From contig JAJFVL010000046.1 of the NCBI GenBank assembly GCA_021371855.1, positions 225,979 through 289,978 on the forward strand: a stretch of 64,000 nucleotides of DNA, given 5' to 3'. The notes below the pieces were generated by a model. It made no database searches and had not been told where the DNA came from. It was given only the letters and a program-made list of their open reading frames with translations. This document shows, one piece after another, positions 24,752 to 33,178 of the stretch. The position numbers and the translations under genes are program-made. The first letter of the stretch is position 1; every line of letters starts with the position of its first letter. Source of the DNA: Bacteroidales bacterium. GTDB lineage: Bacteria; Bacteroidota; Bacteroidia; Bacteroidales; VadinHA17.

Positions 24752-24958
24752 TTAGAGAAAAGCCGGAACAGGATTGCCCTTGTAGAATCGTTTAATGTAT
24801 TGACCTTTACGACGATCATAAACATTCATGTACTTCCATTTCGGGTGCTTTTCATTAAGAAATTTAACGAAGCCGTCAAGCTTATGAACGTACTTCCATT
24901 TTTTTGCCTCTCCGGTAGACAAAAAGATAGTCACGGAATAATCTCTGTCATGTTCCAT
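24752..24958 (-). CDS. Small basic protein of unknown function
   Basis: A 68-residue, Lys/Tyr-rich protein with no family I recognise (VTIFLSTGEAKKWKYVHKLDGFVKFLNEKHPKWKYMNVYDRRKGQYIKRFYKG). The predicted beta-alpha-beta pattern suggests a single folded domain. The start lies 2 bp after the stop of the HTH gene, which supports it being real and cotranscribed. Similar small genes sit beside rep in many small rolling-circle elements. Confidence 0.5.
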   Translation of the reverse strand: MEHDRDYSVTIFLSTGEAKKWKYVHKLDGFVKFLNEKHPKWKYMNVYDRRKGQYIKRFYKGNPVPAFL

Positions 24959-24960
24959 GA

Positions 24961-25257
24961 TTACCCCCTTTTGTATTTTAGATTTTTGACCGTTTGGATA
25001 GCTTGGTCAATTTCATCAGGTTTGTATAAAACTCTGTTCCCGATCCGATAGGATTGAACAATACCGGATTTTGACCAATTGTTAAGAGTCGGCAAAGAAA
25101 TTTTGAGCATTTCAGCCACCTCAAAACGATTCAGATAATTTGACTTTTTGCCTTTTATTTCCGGCTTAGGTAACTGACTAAGTTTTTCTTCCAGTACCTC
25201 TTTGAATAATTTTTTGAGATCATCTGTGTTGATCCCTTGCAAAATGATTGAATCCAT
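24961..25257 (-). CDS. Helix-turn-helix protein (excisionase/MerR-type)
   Basis: The 98-residue product has an N-terminal helical part, then a winged helix-turn-helix of the excisionase/helix_turn_helix_17 type: LNRFEVAEMLKISLPTLNNWSKSGIVQSYRIGNRVLYKPDEIDQAI (about residues 43-88; the longest piece quoted here is split by its fold). Such proteins act as recombination directionality factors or repressors in Bacteroidota mobile elements. Its upstream gap holds TGTAGT half-sites (25316-25340), a plausible autoregulatory operator. Tight spacing with the downstream small gene indicates one operon. Confidence 0.8.
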   Translation of the reverse strand: MDSIILQGINTDDLKKLFKEVLEEKLSQLPKPEIKGKKSNYLNRFEVAEMLKISLPTLNNWSKSGIVQSYRIGNRVLYKPDEIDQAIQTVKNLKYKRG

Positions 25258-25315
25258 TCATTTCTCCTACATTTTTAGTTTAATTCATGTAGCAAAAATA
25301 AAACGGGTTATTTGT

Positions 25316-25340
25316 TGTAGTGGGGGGTGTAGTGACTACA
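25316..25340. promoter_or_regulatory. TGTAGT half-site cluster (operator candidate)
   Basis: TGTAGT at 25316-25321 and 25328-25333, and the inverted ACTACA at 25335-25340. The last two form a perfect palindrome around one G. It sits 59 bp upstream of the HTH gene start. Confidence 0.5.
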
Positions 25341-25343
25341 AAG

Positions 25344-25715
25344 TTATTTTTCTTTAATCTTATTTAGATCAACTTGCACTATGTCAGCAATTTCGTTTAA
25401 GCCAGATTTTCTTAAAATATCTTCTACAAGTTCAAGATTTTCTCTGCTTTTTATTTTTGATTTTTTTCCGTTAATATAAGTGATGTCAGTTTTTATATTG
25501 CCTTTACTACGATTCAATAGTTTTTCTAATAGAAAACTCTTTTTAACAGTTGATGTATGAATTTGATTAATAAAATCAAGATAATGCAAGATTAACAATT
25601 GTTGAGCAAGGGTTGTCTCTCCTTTTTTTGAATTATTATTCTTTGATTTTATTAAGGCTATTTCTTGACTTAAACTTTCATTTATAGCTGTTTGACTTGG
25701 TTTAAATATTGTCAT
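25344..25715 (-). CDS. Unknown protein encoded with the integrase
   Basis: A 123-residue, Lys-rich, mostly helical protein (TLAQQLLILHYLDFINQI, VEDILRKSGLNEIADIV) without a family I can name. The integrase stop is immediately followed by its ATG (one base between), so the two are translated together. Its position between integrase and HTH gene suggests a role in the element's recombination or replication control; this is inference from context only. Confidence 0.55.
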   Translation of the reverse strand: MTIFKPSQTAINESLSQEIALIKSKNNNSKKGETTLAQQLLILHYLDFINQIHTSTVKKSFLLEKLLNRSKGNIKTDITYINGKKSKIKSRENLELVEDILRKSGLNEIADIVQVDLNKIKEK

Positions 25716-25716
25716 A

Positions 25717-26946
25717 TTAATTAAAAAATGGGTGGTTTAATAATTTATTTGCGTTCTCTTCTTGTGAAATTCGAATATAGCGTAAAAAACTGCTTTCTGT
25801 TTTATGTCCGGTAATTTTCATTATAGTAATGGCAGGAACACCTGCAAGGTATAGATTACTTGCAAAACTTCGTCTTGCTGTGTGCGTAGATATAAGTTTA
25901 AATTTATCGAATATGGATTTTTTTAATTCGCCTCCTTTTGTAATTGAGACCTGGATTTTGCCGTCAATCTTTGCCGCCTCTCCGATTTCTTTCAGATAAT
26001 CATTCATTTTCTGATTTGTGATTGGGTCAGGAATGTTCCAATCATATTTCATAAGTATTTCTCTAACATATGGATGAAGCGGAATAACTACCGTGTCTTT
26101 GGTCTTTTGAGTTCTGATCTTTATCTTATTATTATCAATAATGTTTTCTTTACTAAGCTGAGTAAAATCGGAGAATCTTAATCCTGTATAGCATCCGATT
26201 ATAAAAAGATCTCGAACCCTTTCAAGTTTTTTATTTGCAGAGAAATCATGTTTATATATCTTTTCTAGTTCCTGAACATTCAAATATATCTTGTCTGTTT
26301 CTTCGGTCGCTTTTATAAACTTCCTACTTCTAAATTCCAAATTTTTATGAAGTCCTCTTTCATAAGCTTCTCCCATGAATACTTTCAGGTTTTTAATTTT
26401 GGTTCCAACTGTATTCTGAGCTAAGTCAAGATCTTCTACCAGATATTTGGTGAACGAATTATAAAATAACATATCAATATTATCAAAATCAATCTTACAG
26501 TTTTTTGCTTTACAGTAATTCTTAAGATGATTTAGGGCGTTTTGATATGCCTTTGTAGTACTTTCTGCTCTGATACCTGTCGTTTCTTTTATGAACTTTT
26601 CAATAAATCCTAAAAGATCAGGCTTTTGTTCCTTCTCCTGTTTTTTGAATGCAGTATCAAGTTCCTTTCTTAAATTAAATAATGTAACACTTTCTCCATC
26701 ATTTAAGATTTTTCTGTAAGCTGATCTTACTTTTTCAGCACAATCATCAAGTCTTGAATTAAACTCCGGATATTCTTTAAATTGTTTTGTTTCTTTTGCA
26801 CGTTGTTTTTCAGAATTCCAGAATTTTGGATTGATCTTTTCCCCTGTAGAATATTTCATTCTTCTGCTTCCAAAATTGAAATACAGGAAAACAAGTGTGT
26901 CCGTTTTTGAAGTGGGTTCTTTAAGAAAGAAGCTAGCTTTTGCCAT
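25717..26946 (-). CDS. Tyrosine recombinase (site-specific integrase)
   Basis: A 409-residue Bacteroidota-type integrase with three parts: an N-terminal arm-binding domain (1-100), a SAM-like core-binding domain (about 110-210, with AESTTKAYQNALNHLKNY), and a catalytic domain. Catalytic residues are present: Arg in CYTGLRFSDF near 258, H355 and R358 in HTARR, H381 in TGHKT and the nucleophile Y390. It lies 180 bp from the nearest tRNA-Gln-like att copy, as expected, and is transcribed away from the right end. It should catalyse integration into the tRNA-Gln 3' end. Confidence 0.93.
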   Translation of the reverse strand: MAKASFFLKEPTSKTDTLVFLYFNFGSRRMKYSTGEKINPKFWNSEKQRAKETKQFKEYPEFNSRLDDCAEKVRSAYRKILNDGESVTLFNLRKELDTAFKKQEKEQKPDLLGFIEKFIKETTGIRAESTTKAYQNALNHLKNYCKAKNCKIDFDNIDMLFYNSFTKYLVEDLDLAQNTVGTKIKNLKVFMGEAYERGLHKNLEFRSRKFIKATEETDKIYLNVQELEKIYKHDFSANKKLERVRDLFIIGCYTGLRFSDFTQLSKENIIDNNKIKIRTQKTKDTVVIPLHPYVREILMKYDWNIPDPITNQKMNDYLKEIGEAAKIDGKIQVSITKGGELKKSIFDKFKLISTHTARRSFASNLYLAGVPAITIMKITGHKTESSFLRYIRISQEENANKLLNHPFFN

Positions 26947-27125
26947 GTCATTTTTATTTGACTTAAAACTAATAAATATATTGATTAGGGGACACTACAG
27001 GGGACACATATTTTTAATTTTAATAAATTTGATGATTTCTTATCACTTCTCTAAAAGCCATTATATGACTGATACAGACAATATTTAAGAATAAATAAGG
27101 ATAAATAGATAAATAATGTTCTTGT

Positions 27126-27140
27126 CCTGACAGGACAACA
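27126..27140 (+). other. attR-like site R1
   Basis: CCTGACAGGACAACA matches 15 bases of the tRNA-Gln 3' end. With the preceding TTGT it forms TTGTCCTG-A-CAGGACAA, the tRNA acceptor strands directly abutted. Confidence 0.6.
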
Positions 27141-27142
27141 CA

Positions 27143-27170
27143 AAACCGGTTTCTTTAACCGGTTTTTTTA
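27143..27170 (+). terminator. Terminator after att copy R1
   Basis: AACCGG (27144-27149) pairs with CCGGTT (27159-27164), followed by TTTTTA. Confidence 0.7.
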
Positions 27171-27197
27171 TTTTGGACTGGCAGGGTGAGAAGTTCA

Positions 27198-27233
27198 TCC
27201 CGACATTCCGAACAAAGCGAGGAATCGTCGGGA
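27198..27233. repeat. REP-like hairpin
   Basis: TCCCGAC (27198-27204) pairs with GTCGGGA (27227-27233) and inner ATTCC with GGAAT around the loop GAACAAAGCGA. It is the same motif family (ATTCCGAAC..AGCG..GAGGAATC) as the 57-bp repeats in the hsd operon. Confidence 0.75.
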
Positions 27234-27251
27234 AGCCCTGACAGGACAACA
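27234..27251 (+). other. attR-like site R2
   Basis: 18-bp exact copy of the tRNA-Gln 3' end (AGCCCTGACAGGACAACA). The longest match to attL, so the preferred outer boundary. Confidence 0.7.
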
Positions 27252-27259
27252 ATATAATC

Positions 27260-27296
27260 AATCACTTACAATTTATTTTGTGGGTGATTTTTTATT
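27260..27296 (+). terminator. Terminator-like hairpin after att copy R2
   Basis: AATCAC (27260-27265) pairs with GTGATT (27284-27289), followed by TTTTTATTT. The stem is weak. Confidence 0.5.
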
Positions 27297-27474
27297 TGCT
27301 GCCAGGTGGATAAACCAGTGCCCTTGAGAGTAGATAACAGGTGATTTAATCAATTTATTCTGCACTTTGGTAGAATTAATATTTATAAATGATTACTGAA
27401 TTATTATATTTACTTTATTAAATAACTATCTGTTTAGCTTATTATAAATCAAAATCATTAAAAGATAAATTATA

Positions 27475-29286
27475 ATGAGAACCCGGTTTGCAATTTTAGC
27501 AGCAGTATTAGTTTCTGTAAGTGTTTTTTCCCAGGTACCCCAAAAAATGAGTTATCAGGCAGTAATTCGTGATGCCGATAATGCCCTTGTTACAAATCAT
27601 ATTGTAGGAATGCGGATAAGTATTTTGAAGGGCTCAACAAGCGGAACTGTTGTTTATACAGAATCCCAAAAACCAACCACCAACACTAATGGATTAGTAA
27701 GTATTGAAATAGGAGGTGAAACTGGTTTTGATGCCATTAACTGGTCAAATGACTCTTATTTTATTAAGACAGAAACTGACCCGACAGGTGGTACAAACTA
27801 CACTATTATTGGAACAAGTCAGTTATTGAGTGTTCCTTATGCTTTACATTCAAAAACAGCTGAAAATAGTTTTAGCGGAGATTACCTTAATTTAACAAAC
27901 AAACCAGTCTTATTTGATGGGCAATATAGCAGTCTTACAGGCTCCCCAACCAATGTTAGTGCATTTACCAATGATGCTGGATATCTGAAAAGTTTCACAG
28001 AAACCGACCCGGAGGTAGGAACTAATACTTCCGGATATTCACCAAGGTGGGACGGTTCAGCTTTGGTTACAGGAGCCATTTATCAGGATGCTGCCGGCAA
28101 TGTCGGCATTGGAGCAAACAATCCTGCTACCAGGCTGGAGGTAAATGGTGTTATAACAGCCACAGGAGGTAACTCGACAAATTGGAATAATTCATTCAGC
28201 TGGGGCAACCATGCAGGATTATACCGACCGGTTAGTTATGTACCAGACTGGGGCGAAATTACGGGTAAACCTGTAGGAAATAATAAAGGCGATATGCTAT
28301 ATTGGGATGGATCATCATGGGTAATGGTACCTGTCGGACAGCCAGGACAATTTTTACAACTGACATCTTCAAACATACCGGCATGGTCAGGAGCCTCATT
28401 CCCAACCATCACCACCACAGCAGTCTCCTCCATAACAGATAACGCAGCTACCGGCGGCGGAAATGTAATAAATGATGGTGGCGCAAGTGTAACAGCACGT
28501 GGAGTATGCTGGAGCACATCAGCAAATCCTACAACCGCAATCAACAAAACCATAGACGGTTCAGGAACAGGAACATTCACAAGTTCAATGACCGGATTAA
28601 CATCTGGCACAACTTATTATGTAAGGGCTTATGCCTTAAACAGCGCCGGAACAGTATATGGTAACGAGATAAGTTTTGCAACAACTACAATTGTAACTGA
28701 ACCCTATTCACTGCACACAATAACTTTAGATGGGATTAATGACTTTAGCACAACAGATGAACAGTTTAGCACAACTTCAACCGGGTATAATGCCTATTTT
28801 GCATGGGATGCAAATTATTTTTATATAGGTTATAAAGGTTCGGATATTAACGCTATGAGTTCCAGCAAATGGCTCATCATTTATTTAGACGGAACCCCGG
28901 GAACCACCACAGGCATGACCCTGAATACTCAGACTCCAACTCTGGCTTTTACTGCAAAGTATTTATTCATGTGGAAAACTACCAATGATTTTTTTGGTTC
29001 CTGGTTATATAATGGGTCATCATGGGCAGGTCCTTCTTCTGTAAGTGCCTCGGATTATAGTAAGAGCAATGATTATTTTGAGATGCGGATTCCTCTTTCA
29101 TCAATTGGAAACCCTTCAAAACTGAAAGTCCATGTAAATATGCTTAATGAAGCTCCCGGATCGGAATGGACTTATGGGGGTGTTCCTGCGAATTCATTCT
29201 CAGATAGCTATGACCCTGATTATCTTCATTATTACCATTTTGATTTTTCCAATACACTCAAACCTAAAGACTATGTACCTCAATAA
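27475..29286 (+). CDS. Secreted multidomain protein with fibronectin-III-like and CBM9-like domains
   Basis: The 603-residue product has a signal peptide (1-19, ending VSVFSQ). An N-terminal region common in Bacteroidota exported proteins follows (QKMSYQAVIRDADNALV...LLSVPYALHSKTA), often preceding tail-fibre-like or adhesin parts. After it come short linker repeats (LTNKPVLFDGQYSSLTG), then a fibronectin-type domain near residues 315-402 (GVCWSTSANPTTAINK ... YYVRAYALNSAGTVYGNEI). The C-terminal 190 residues look like a family 9-like carbohydrate-binding or DOMON-like sandwich. No T9SS sorting domain or catalytic motif is seen. Likely surface or extracellular, role unknown. Confidence 0.6.
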   Translation: MRTRFAILAAVLVSVSVFSQVPQKMSYQAVIRDADNALVTNHIVGMRISILKGSTSGTVVYTESQKPTTNTNGLVSIEIGGETGFDAINWSNDSYFIKTETDPTGGTNYTIIGTSQLLSVPYALHSKTAENSFSGDYLNLTNKPVLFDGQYSSLTGSPTNVSAFTNDAGYLKSFTETDPEVGTNTSGYSPRWDGSALVTGAIYQDAAGNVGIGANNPATRLEVNGVITATGGNSTNWNNSFSWGNHAGLYRPVSYVPDWGEITGKPVGNNKGDMLYWDGSSWVMVPVGQPGQFLQLTSSNIPAWSGASFPTITTTAVSSITDNAATGGGNVINDGGASVTARGVCWSTSANPTTAINKTIDGSGTGTFTSSMTGLTSGTTYYVRAYALNSAGTVYGNEISFATTTIVTEPYSLHTITLDGINDFSTTDEQFSTTSTGYNAYFAWDANYFYIGYKGSDINAMSSSKWLIIYLDGTPGTTTGMTLNTQTPTLAFTAKYLFMWKTTNDFFGSWLYNGSSWAGPSSVSASDYSKSNDYFEMRIPLSSIGNPSKLKVHVNMLNEAPGSEWTYGGVPANSFSDSYDPDYLHYYHFDFSNTLKPKDYVPQ

Positions 29287-29336
29287 AAAACAACCTGACT
29301 TTGCTATAATTCTGCACAAGAAGAGGGTTACATTTT

Positions 29337-29602
29337 AACTGGTTGGATTTTCAAGGGAAACGGCAACCGGATATGGATTCAGAGTCAGGAATTTCTGGCC
29401 TGATAAACTTATCTCTGCAGCCGGATATGCCAACAATGTTTCGGGTTACCTGCCAACGCACATGCATATTGAGCAGGGTGTTTATGAGGGTGAAGATTCA
29501 TATTTTTGGGATGGGATGCCAAATTCATTCCCCAAAAATGTAGATGGCACCATCTTAAATATACTTAAATCTATTGAGCGTGAATTAAATATACAGAGAG
29601 TT
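29337..29602 (+). pseudogene. C-terminal remnant of a neutral-ceramidase-like protein
   Basis: An open frame after the TAA at about 29337-29339 reads a protein-like tail: ETATGYGFRVRNFWPDKLI, then GYANNVSGYLPTHMHIEQGV, then YEGEDSYFWDGMPNSFP. The GYAN..GYLPT....E.G.YE pattern resembles the region before the C terminus in neutral/alkaline ceramidase-type proteins. There is no start and nothing upstream matches. The frame happens to run without a stop into the next gene, so an annotation starting at ATG 29462 would wrongly fuse them. Confidence 0.45.
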
Positions 29603-30730
29603 ATGAAAAAGCGTGAATTCTTAAAGGTTTTTAGTGTCGCCACTGTAGGGGCTTTTACCTTTTCATCTTTCGCATTGAGCTGTATTAGTCCTGATCGTAA
29701 ACCAAGATTGAAAAACTGGGCATGGATCCATCCAACAGGATCTTCAGATTCAGCCAACTCCAAAAATGAATGGAAAAAACTGTTCAGTAATCTGAAAAAA
29801 TGGAATATTGATTATGCATTGCTTCTTACCCAAACAAATTCAATCATTGAACAGGTAATACCTGTTGCAAAACAAGAAGGTGTGGAGCTTCATGCCTGGA
29901 TAATTGCGTTGAATTGGCCGGATAAGAATACCATGAAGGAACACCCTCAGTGGTATGTTGTGAATGGTAAAGGCGAATCATGCATAGATAAGCCTGCCTA
30001 CGTGAATGATTATAATTGGTTATGTCCCACTAATCCGGAAGTGGTGGAATTCCTGAAAAAAAGGGTTGAAGAGCTTTGTGCATATGACGGGCTCGCAGGA
30101 GTCCATCTCGATTATATACGTTATCCGGATGTTGTACTGGCACCAGAACATAAAGCAAAATATGATATTCCACAGGATGATCTGGTTCATCCTCAATTCG
30201 ATTATTGTTATTGCGAAGTATGCAGATCTAAGTTTAAGGAATTATCAGGAATGGATCCTTTGACTCTTCCTGATCAGGCAACAAATGAAGCCTGGCTGAA
30301 TTTCAGATTTGACACTCTAACAAACCTGGTAAATGAAATTTATGATACAGTTCATAAGTCAGGAAAAATTCTCTCAGCTGCAGTTTTTCCAACTCCTGAC
30401 CTTTCGAAGTTCAGGGTCAGGCAGGATTGGTTAAAATGGAAGCTCGATTATGTTATGCCAATGATGTATCATAGATATGAAGGTCAGCCGGTTGAGTGGC
30501 TTGAGACTGCTACAAGAGAGGGAGTTGAAGCTCTTGCCGGCAAAATCCCATTATTCAGCGGATTGCATCTGGCACAACTTAAGCCTCAGGAACTTGGTCT
30601 TGCCACAAGTTTATCTCTTAAGGCCGGGGCCTCCGGAATAGTTTTATTCACCGGGAATGCAATGAATGAAGAATATTGGAAATATATGAAAGAGGGAATA
30701 AGTAGTCACAAAAAATATTCAGAATCTTAA
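29603..30730 (+). CDS. Glycoside-hydrolase-like (GHL10/DUF187-type) secreted protein
   Basis: A TIM-barrel protein of 375 residues. The start at 29603 gives a proper export signal (MKKREFLKVFSVATVGAFTF) with a possible lipobox FALSC; the longer frame from 29462 would include a gene remnant. The body matches the GHL10-type family: AWIHPTGSSDS, GVELHAWIIALNWP, LAGVHLDYIRYPD (about 196-208, with the candidate acidic catalytic pair), CEVCRSKFKELSG, and LDYVMPMMYHRY. Proteins of this group are thought to act on glycans, but biochemical data are sparse. It lies in a run of secreted glycan-related genes. Confidence 0.75.
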   Translation: MKKREFLKVFSVATVGAFTFSSFALSCISPDRKPRLKNWAWIHPTGSSDSANSKNEWKKLFSNLKKWNIDYALLLTQTNSIIEQVIPVAKQEGVELHAWIIALNWPDKNTMKEHPQWYVVNGKGESCIDKPAYVNDYNWLCPTNPEVVEFLKKRVEELCAYDGLAGVHLDYIRYPDVVLAPEHKAKYDIPQDDLVHPQFDYCYCEVCRSKFKELSGMDPLTLPDQATNEAWLNFRFDTLTNLVNEIYDTVHKSGKILSAAVFPTPDLSKFRVRQDWLKWKLDYVMPMMYHRYEGQPVEWLETATREGVEALAGKIPLFSGLHLAQLKPQELGLATSLSLKAGASGIVLFTGNAMNEEYWKYMKEGISSHKKYSES

Positions 30731-31333
30731 TGGTGATAATCTTCTCTGTATTTCAGAATGACATAAGTATAATTAAATCAGCTGTCAGGGGAATTATGGC
30801 AAACCAAAGAACAGATACCCTGAGTGCAATGTTAATCATCCAGGATCAAGTAAGATTTTCTTTTTATTGATTATCAGCTCAAATAGTGTTCTGGCCTTTA
30901 AAAACTCTTGAATTATTAATTGTCTCCAGATGTATGGAGAAAATTATGTAATTGATGAATATGATCCTGGCAAATCGTTTAGCTTGAAATATAAGAGTTT
31001 AGACATGGGATGGGCCGGCTGAGAAGCTGTCCGGCCTGCCGAAGGCAATTTTCTCAAAATGATAACTGTTTTCTCAAAATGAACAGTCCGGGATCTCTTG
31101 TATCATTTGTAATCCATTCAACATATGTATATTATAAGTATTCCCCATTTCAGGTATTATTTTTGCATTAAGTAAGTCAATCTCTAAACAGGGGATTTAT
31201 TAACATTTTGGTTTACATCTTCTTTCTCTGCAATACTACCGGATAACCCTCTAACGAAGTAATCCATTTTGCAAATGAGATGAAGTTCAAACCTAAAGTT
31301 AGTGTCTAATAAATTTAACTAAAAAGTAACAAC
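30731..31333. other. 603-bp intergenic region
   Basis: No gene recognised. It contains a GGCCGG/CCGGCC hairpin (31013-31036), two copies of TTTTCTCAAAATGA spaced 20 bp apart (31049-31062, 31069-31082) and a -7-like box at 31158-31165. Confidence 0.5.
31158..31165 (+). promoter_or_regulatory. -7-like box (TATTTTTG)
   Basis: Fits TAnnTTTG, about 170-220 bases before the beta-helix lipoprotein gene; no convincing -33 element. Confidence 0.3.
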
Positions 31334-31381
31334 ATGAAAACAAAACTGACAGCAATATTTTTATCTCTAAGCAGTTCCCTT

Positions 31382-33079
31382 ATGAGAAAGTGCTTATTAG
31401 TATTATTAATTCCCCCATTTTTAATGCAGATATCCTGCGTTAAAGATGATACACCTGAAACCACAGAAACTGTTCCTATTGAAAACCCCGGGACTCCTGA
31501 GACGACAACCGGAACTATTTATTATGTCTCTCCAACAGGGAACAATACCAATGCAGGCACGTCAGGAAGTCCATGGGCGACTCTTGCCTATGCTGTTACT
31601 GCTGTTTCAAGTGGTGATATAATTTATATGCAGGCAGGAAAGCATGTTATCCCGGCCAGGCTAACATTACCTCTGGGGGTAAGTCTTACTGGTGCAGGAG
31701 AGGCTTCGGTAATTACTAATACATCATTAACGTCCAGAATTAATTATGGCCCTAATGGAAGTAACGGAGATGCAATAATTAATCTGGTTTCTTCTTCTGT
31801 ATTAGATGGAAATCAATCAATAAGTTATTTAAAGTTTGATGGAGCAAGTCTGACTTGCAGTCATGCTATTTATATTATGAACAGACATAATGTAAAGATT
31901 CATCATTGTACATTCGTAAATTTCAATTATAGTGCTGTTGTATGGTGGGCGCAGGGTACGGGTGACGGAACTCCCCCGGCAACCCGTTTATCCGGAAGCG
32001 AATTTTATAATAATATAGTTACAAACTGTGCCGGCTATAATTCTGCTGATGCTTCATATTACGGAGCATTATATTGTGGGGGTCATACTGGTATGCTGAT
32101 CCACGATAATATAATGATAGAAAATGGGCATAGTACCGGAACGCAAGGATGGCCAATTAAGTTCTGGCTTTGGGGTGGAATGATGAATGGTTGTAAGATA
32201 TATAATAACCAACTTGAAAAGACCGATTACTCCGTATGGGATTTTGCAATTGAAAGTACAGGTGAAGATGGAATGGAAATTTTTAATAACACTATAAGCG
32301 GTGGAGTTGATCTGAATAAACAAAATTACAGTGGCACTTATACTTATTCGGTCTATATACATGATAATACTATTGGTCCAAAAGGTTCTGTAAAAGGAAT
32401 GTATAATGCCGGGATAACACTTGAACATAATAACTCTCATGTGCTTGTTGAAAGAAATATAATTCAGAATTGCAGCCCGGCTATATTGTTCACTCCAAGG
32501 GCAACGGCACAGACTGAAATTACGATAAGATATAATATTATGAAAGGTATTCATCCCAGTTCCTATTATACTGAAGGAATAACTATGAATCCCGGATCAT
32601 CCGGTGTAGTCATTAACGGGTTCAATATTTATAATAATATTATACATGGAACTTCCGGTAGTACGGACTTTGGGATCAGACTTGTTCATTCTGGCGGAGC
32701 AGCGATAACATCTGCTACAAACGTCAAGATAATTAATAATGTGATTATGAATTTTAACGGTTATTCCGGTGCACCAATATATTTAACGGGGGGATCAGCA
32801 TATTCTAATTTAAATATTCAGAATAACATATTTTATAATAATGGGACTAACGCTCCTACAATAACCGGAACACCTGCAAATTATACAAATAGTGGAAATT
32901 TAACAAGTAATCCATTGTTTACTAATGCAGGTACTGACTTCACTTTGCAATCCGGGTCTCCTGCCAGGGATGCAGGAATAAATGTGGGTTTAAAAACAGA
33001 TTATTTAAAAAATACTGTACCGTATAATAATATCCCTGATATTGGTGCATATGAATATGGATCAACAAGTGGCTCTTAG
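31382..33079 (+). CDS. Secreted parallel beta-helix lipoprotein
   Basis: With the start at 31382 the protein begins MRKCLLVLLIPPFLMQISC, a clean lipoprotein signal; an in-frame ATG at 31334 would add 16 residues before it. A Thr/Glu/Pro-rich linker (about 20-45) leads to YYVSPTGNNTNAGTSGSPWATL, the typical opening of DUF1565/right-handed beta-helix proteins, and then N-rich turns (YNNIVTN, HDNIMIENG, YNNQLEKT, FNNTISGG, HDNTI, NNIFYNNG). It ends with PARDAGINVG and NIPDIGAYEYG, a conserved end of this family. About 565 residues. Likely binds or cleaves a polysaccharide; no catalytic residues assigned. Confidence 0.75.
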   Translation: MRKCLLVLLIPPFLMQISCVKDDTPETTETVPIENPGTPETTTGTIYYVSPTGNNTNAGTSGSPWATLAYAVTAVSSGDIIYMQAGKHVIPARLTLPLGVSLTGAGEASVITNTSLTSRINYGPNGSNGDAIINLVSSSVLDGNQSISYLKFDGASLTCSHAIYIMNRHNVKIHHCTFVNFNYSAVVWWAQGTGDGTPPATRLSGSEFYNNIVTNCAGYNSADASYYGALYCGGHTGMLIHDNIMIENGHSTGTQGWPIKFWLWGGMMNGCKIYNNQLEKTDYSVWDFAIESTGEDGMEIFNNTISGGVDLNKQNYSGTYTYSVYIHDNTIGPKGSVKGMYNAGITLEHNNSHVLVERNIIQNCSPAILFTPRATAQTEITIRYNIMKGIHPSSYYTEGITMNPGSSGVVINGFNIYNNIIHGTSGSTDFGIRLVHSGGAAITSATNVKIINNVIMNFNGYSGAPIYLTGGSAYSNLNIQNNIFYNNGTNAPTITGTPANYTNSGNLTSNPLFTNAGTDFTLQSGSPARDAGINVGLKTDYLKNTVPYNNIPDIGAYEYGSTSGS

Positions 33080-33178
33080 CATCACTTCACCTGTTATTTG
33101 CAACTTATACGGAATCCCGGCTCCAACAGGAATAACTGCTTATGTGACTGATATTCAGAGCAGGTTACATGGGCATAG

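Larger units (their letters stand above)
20984..27251. mobile_element. Integrative element of about 6.2 kb in tRNA-Gln, with HUH replication gene and defence-like cargo
   Basis: The last 17 bases of tRNA-Gln plus one (AGCCCTGACAGGACAACA, 20984-21001) recur exactly at 27234-27251, and 15 of them at 27126-27140. Between them all eight recognisable genes are on the minus strand. They include a tyrosine integrase next to the right end, an excisionase-type HTH protein, and an HUH Rep with iteron-like repeats. AT-content and lack of any chromosomal function fit transfer. No conjugation, relaxase-coupling or capsid genes are present, so it is a mobilisable, plasmid-like or satellite-like integrated element rather than a full ICE or prophage. 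Which right-hand copy is the true attR is uncertain. Confidence 0.85.
26947..27474. other. Right end of the element: two tRNA-Gln 3'-end copies, each with its own terminator
   Basis: Copy R1 (27126-27140) is followed by a terminator (27143-27170). Copy R2 (27234-27251) is followed by another (27260-27296). Between them is a REP-like hairpin (27198-27233). After each terminator a similar TTTTTATTT..CTGcCAGG..GA stretch follows, suggesting duplicated ends. No gene is seen up to 27475. Confidence 0.6.

Noticed and set aside
26831..27088. Plus-strand open frame overlapping the integrase start
   Set aside because: Mostly antisense to the integrase, then AT-rich spacer; no motifs.
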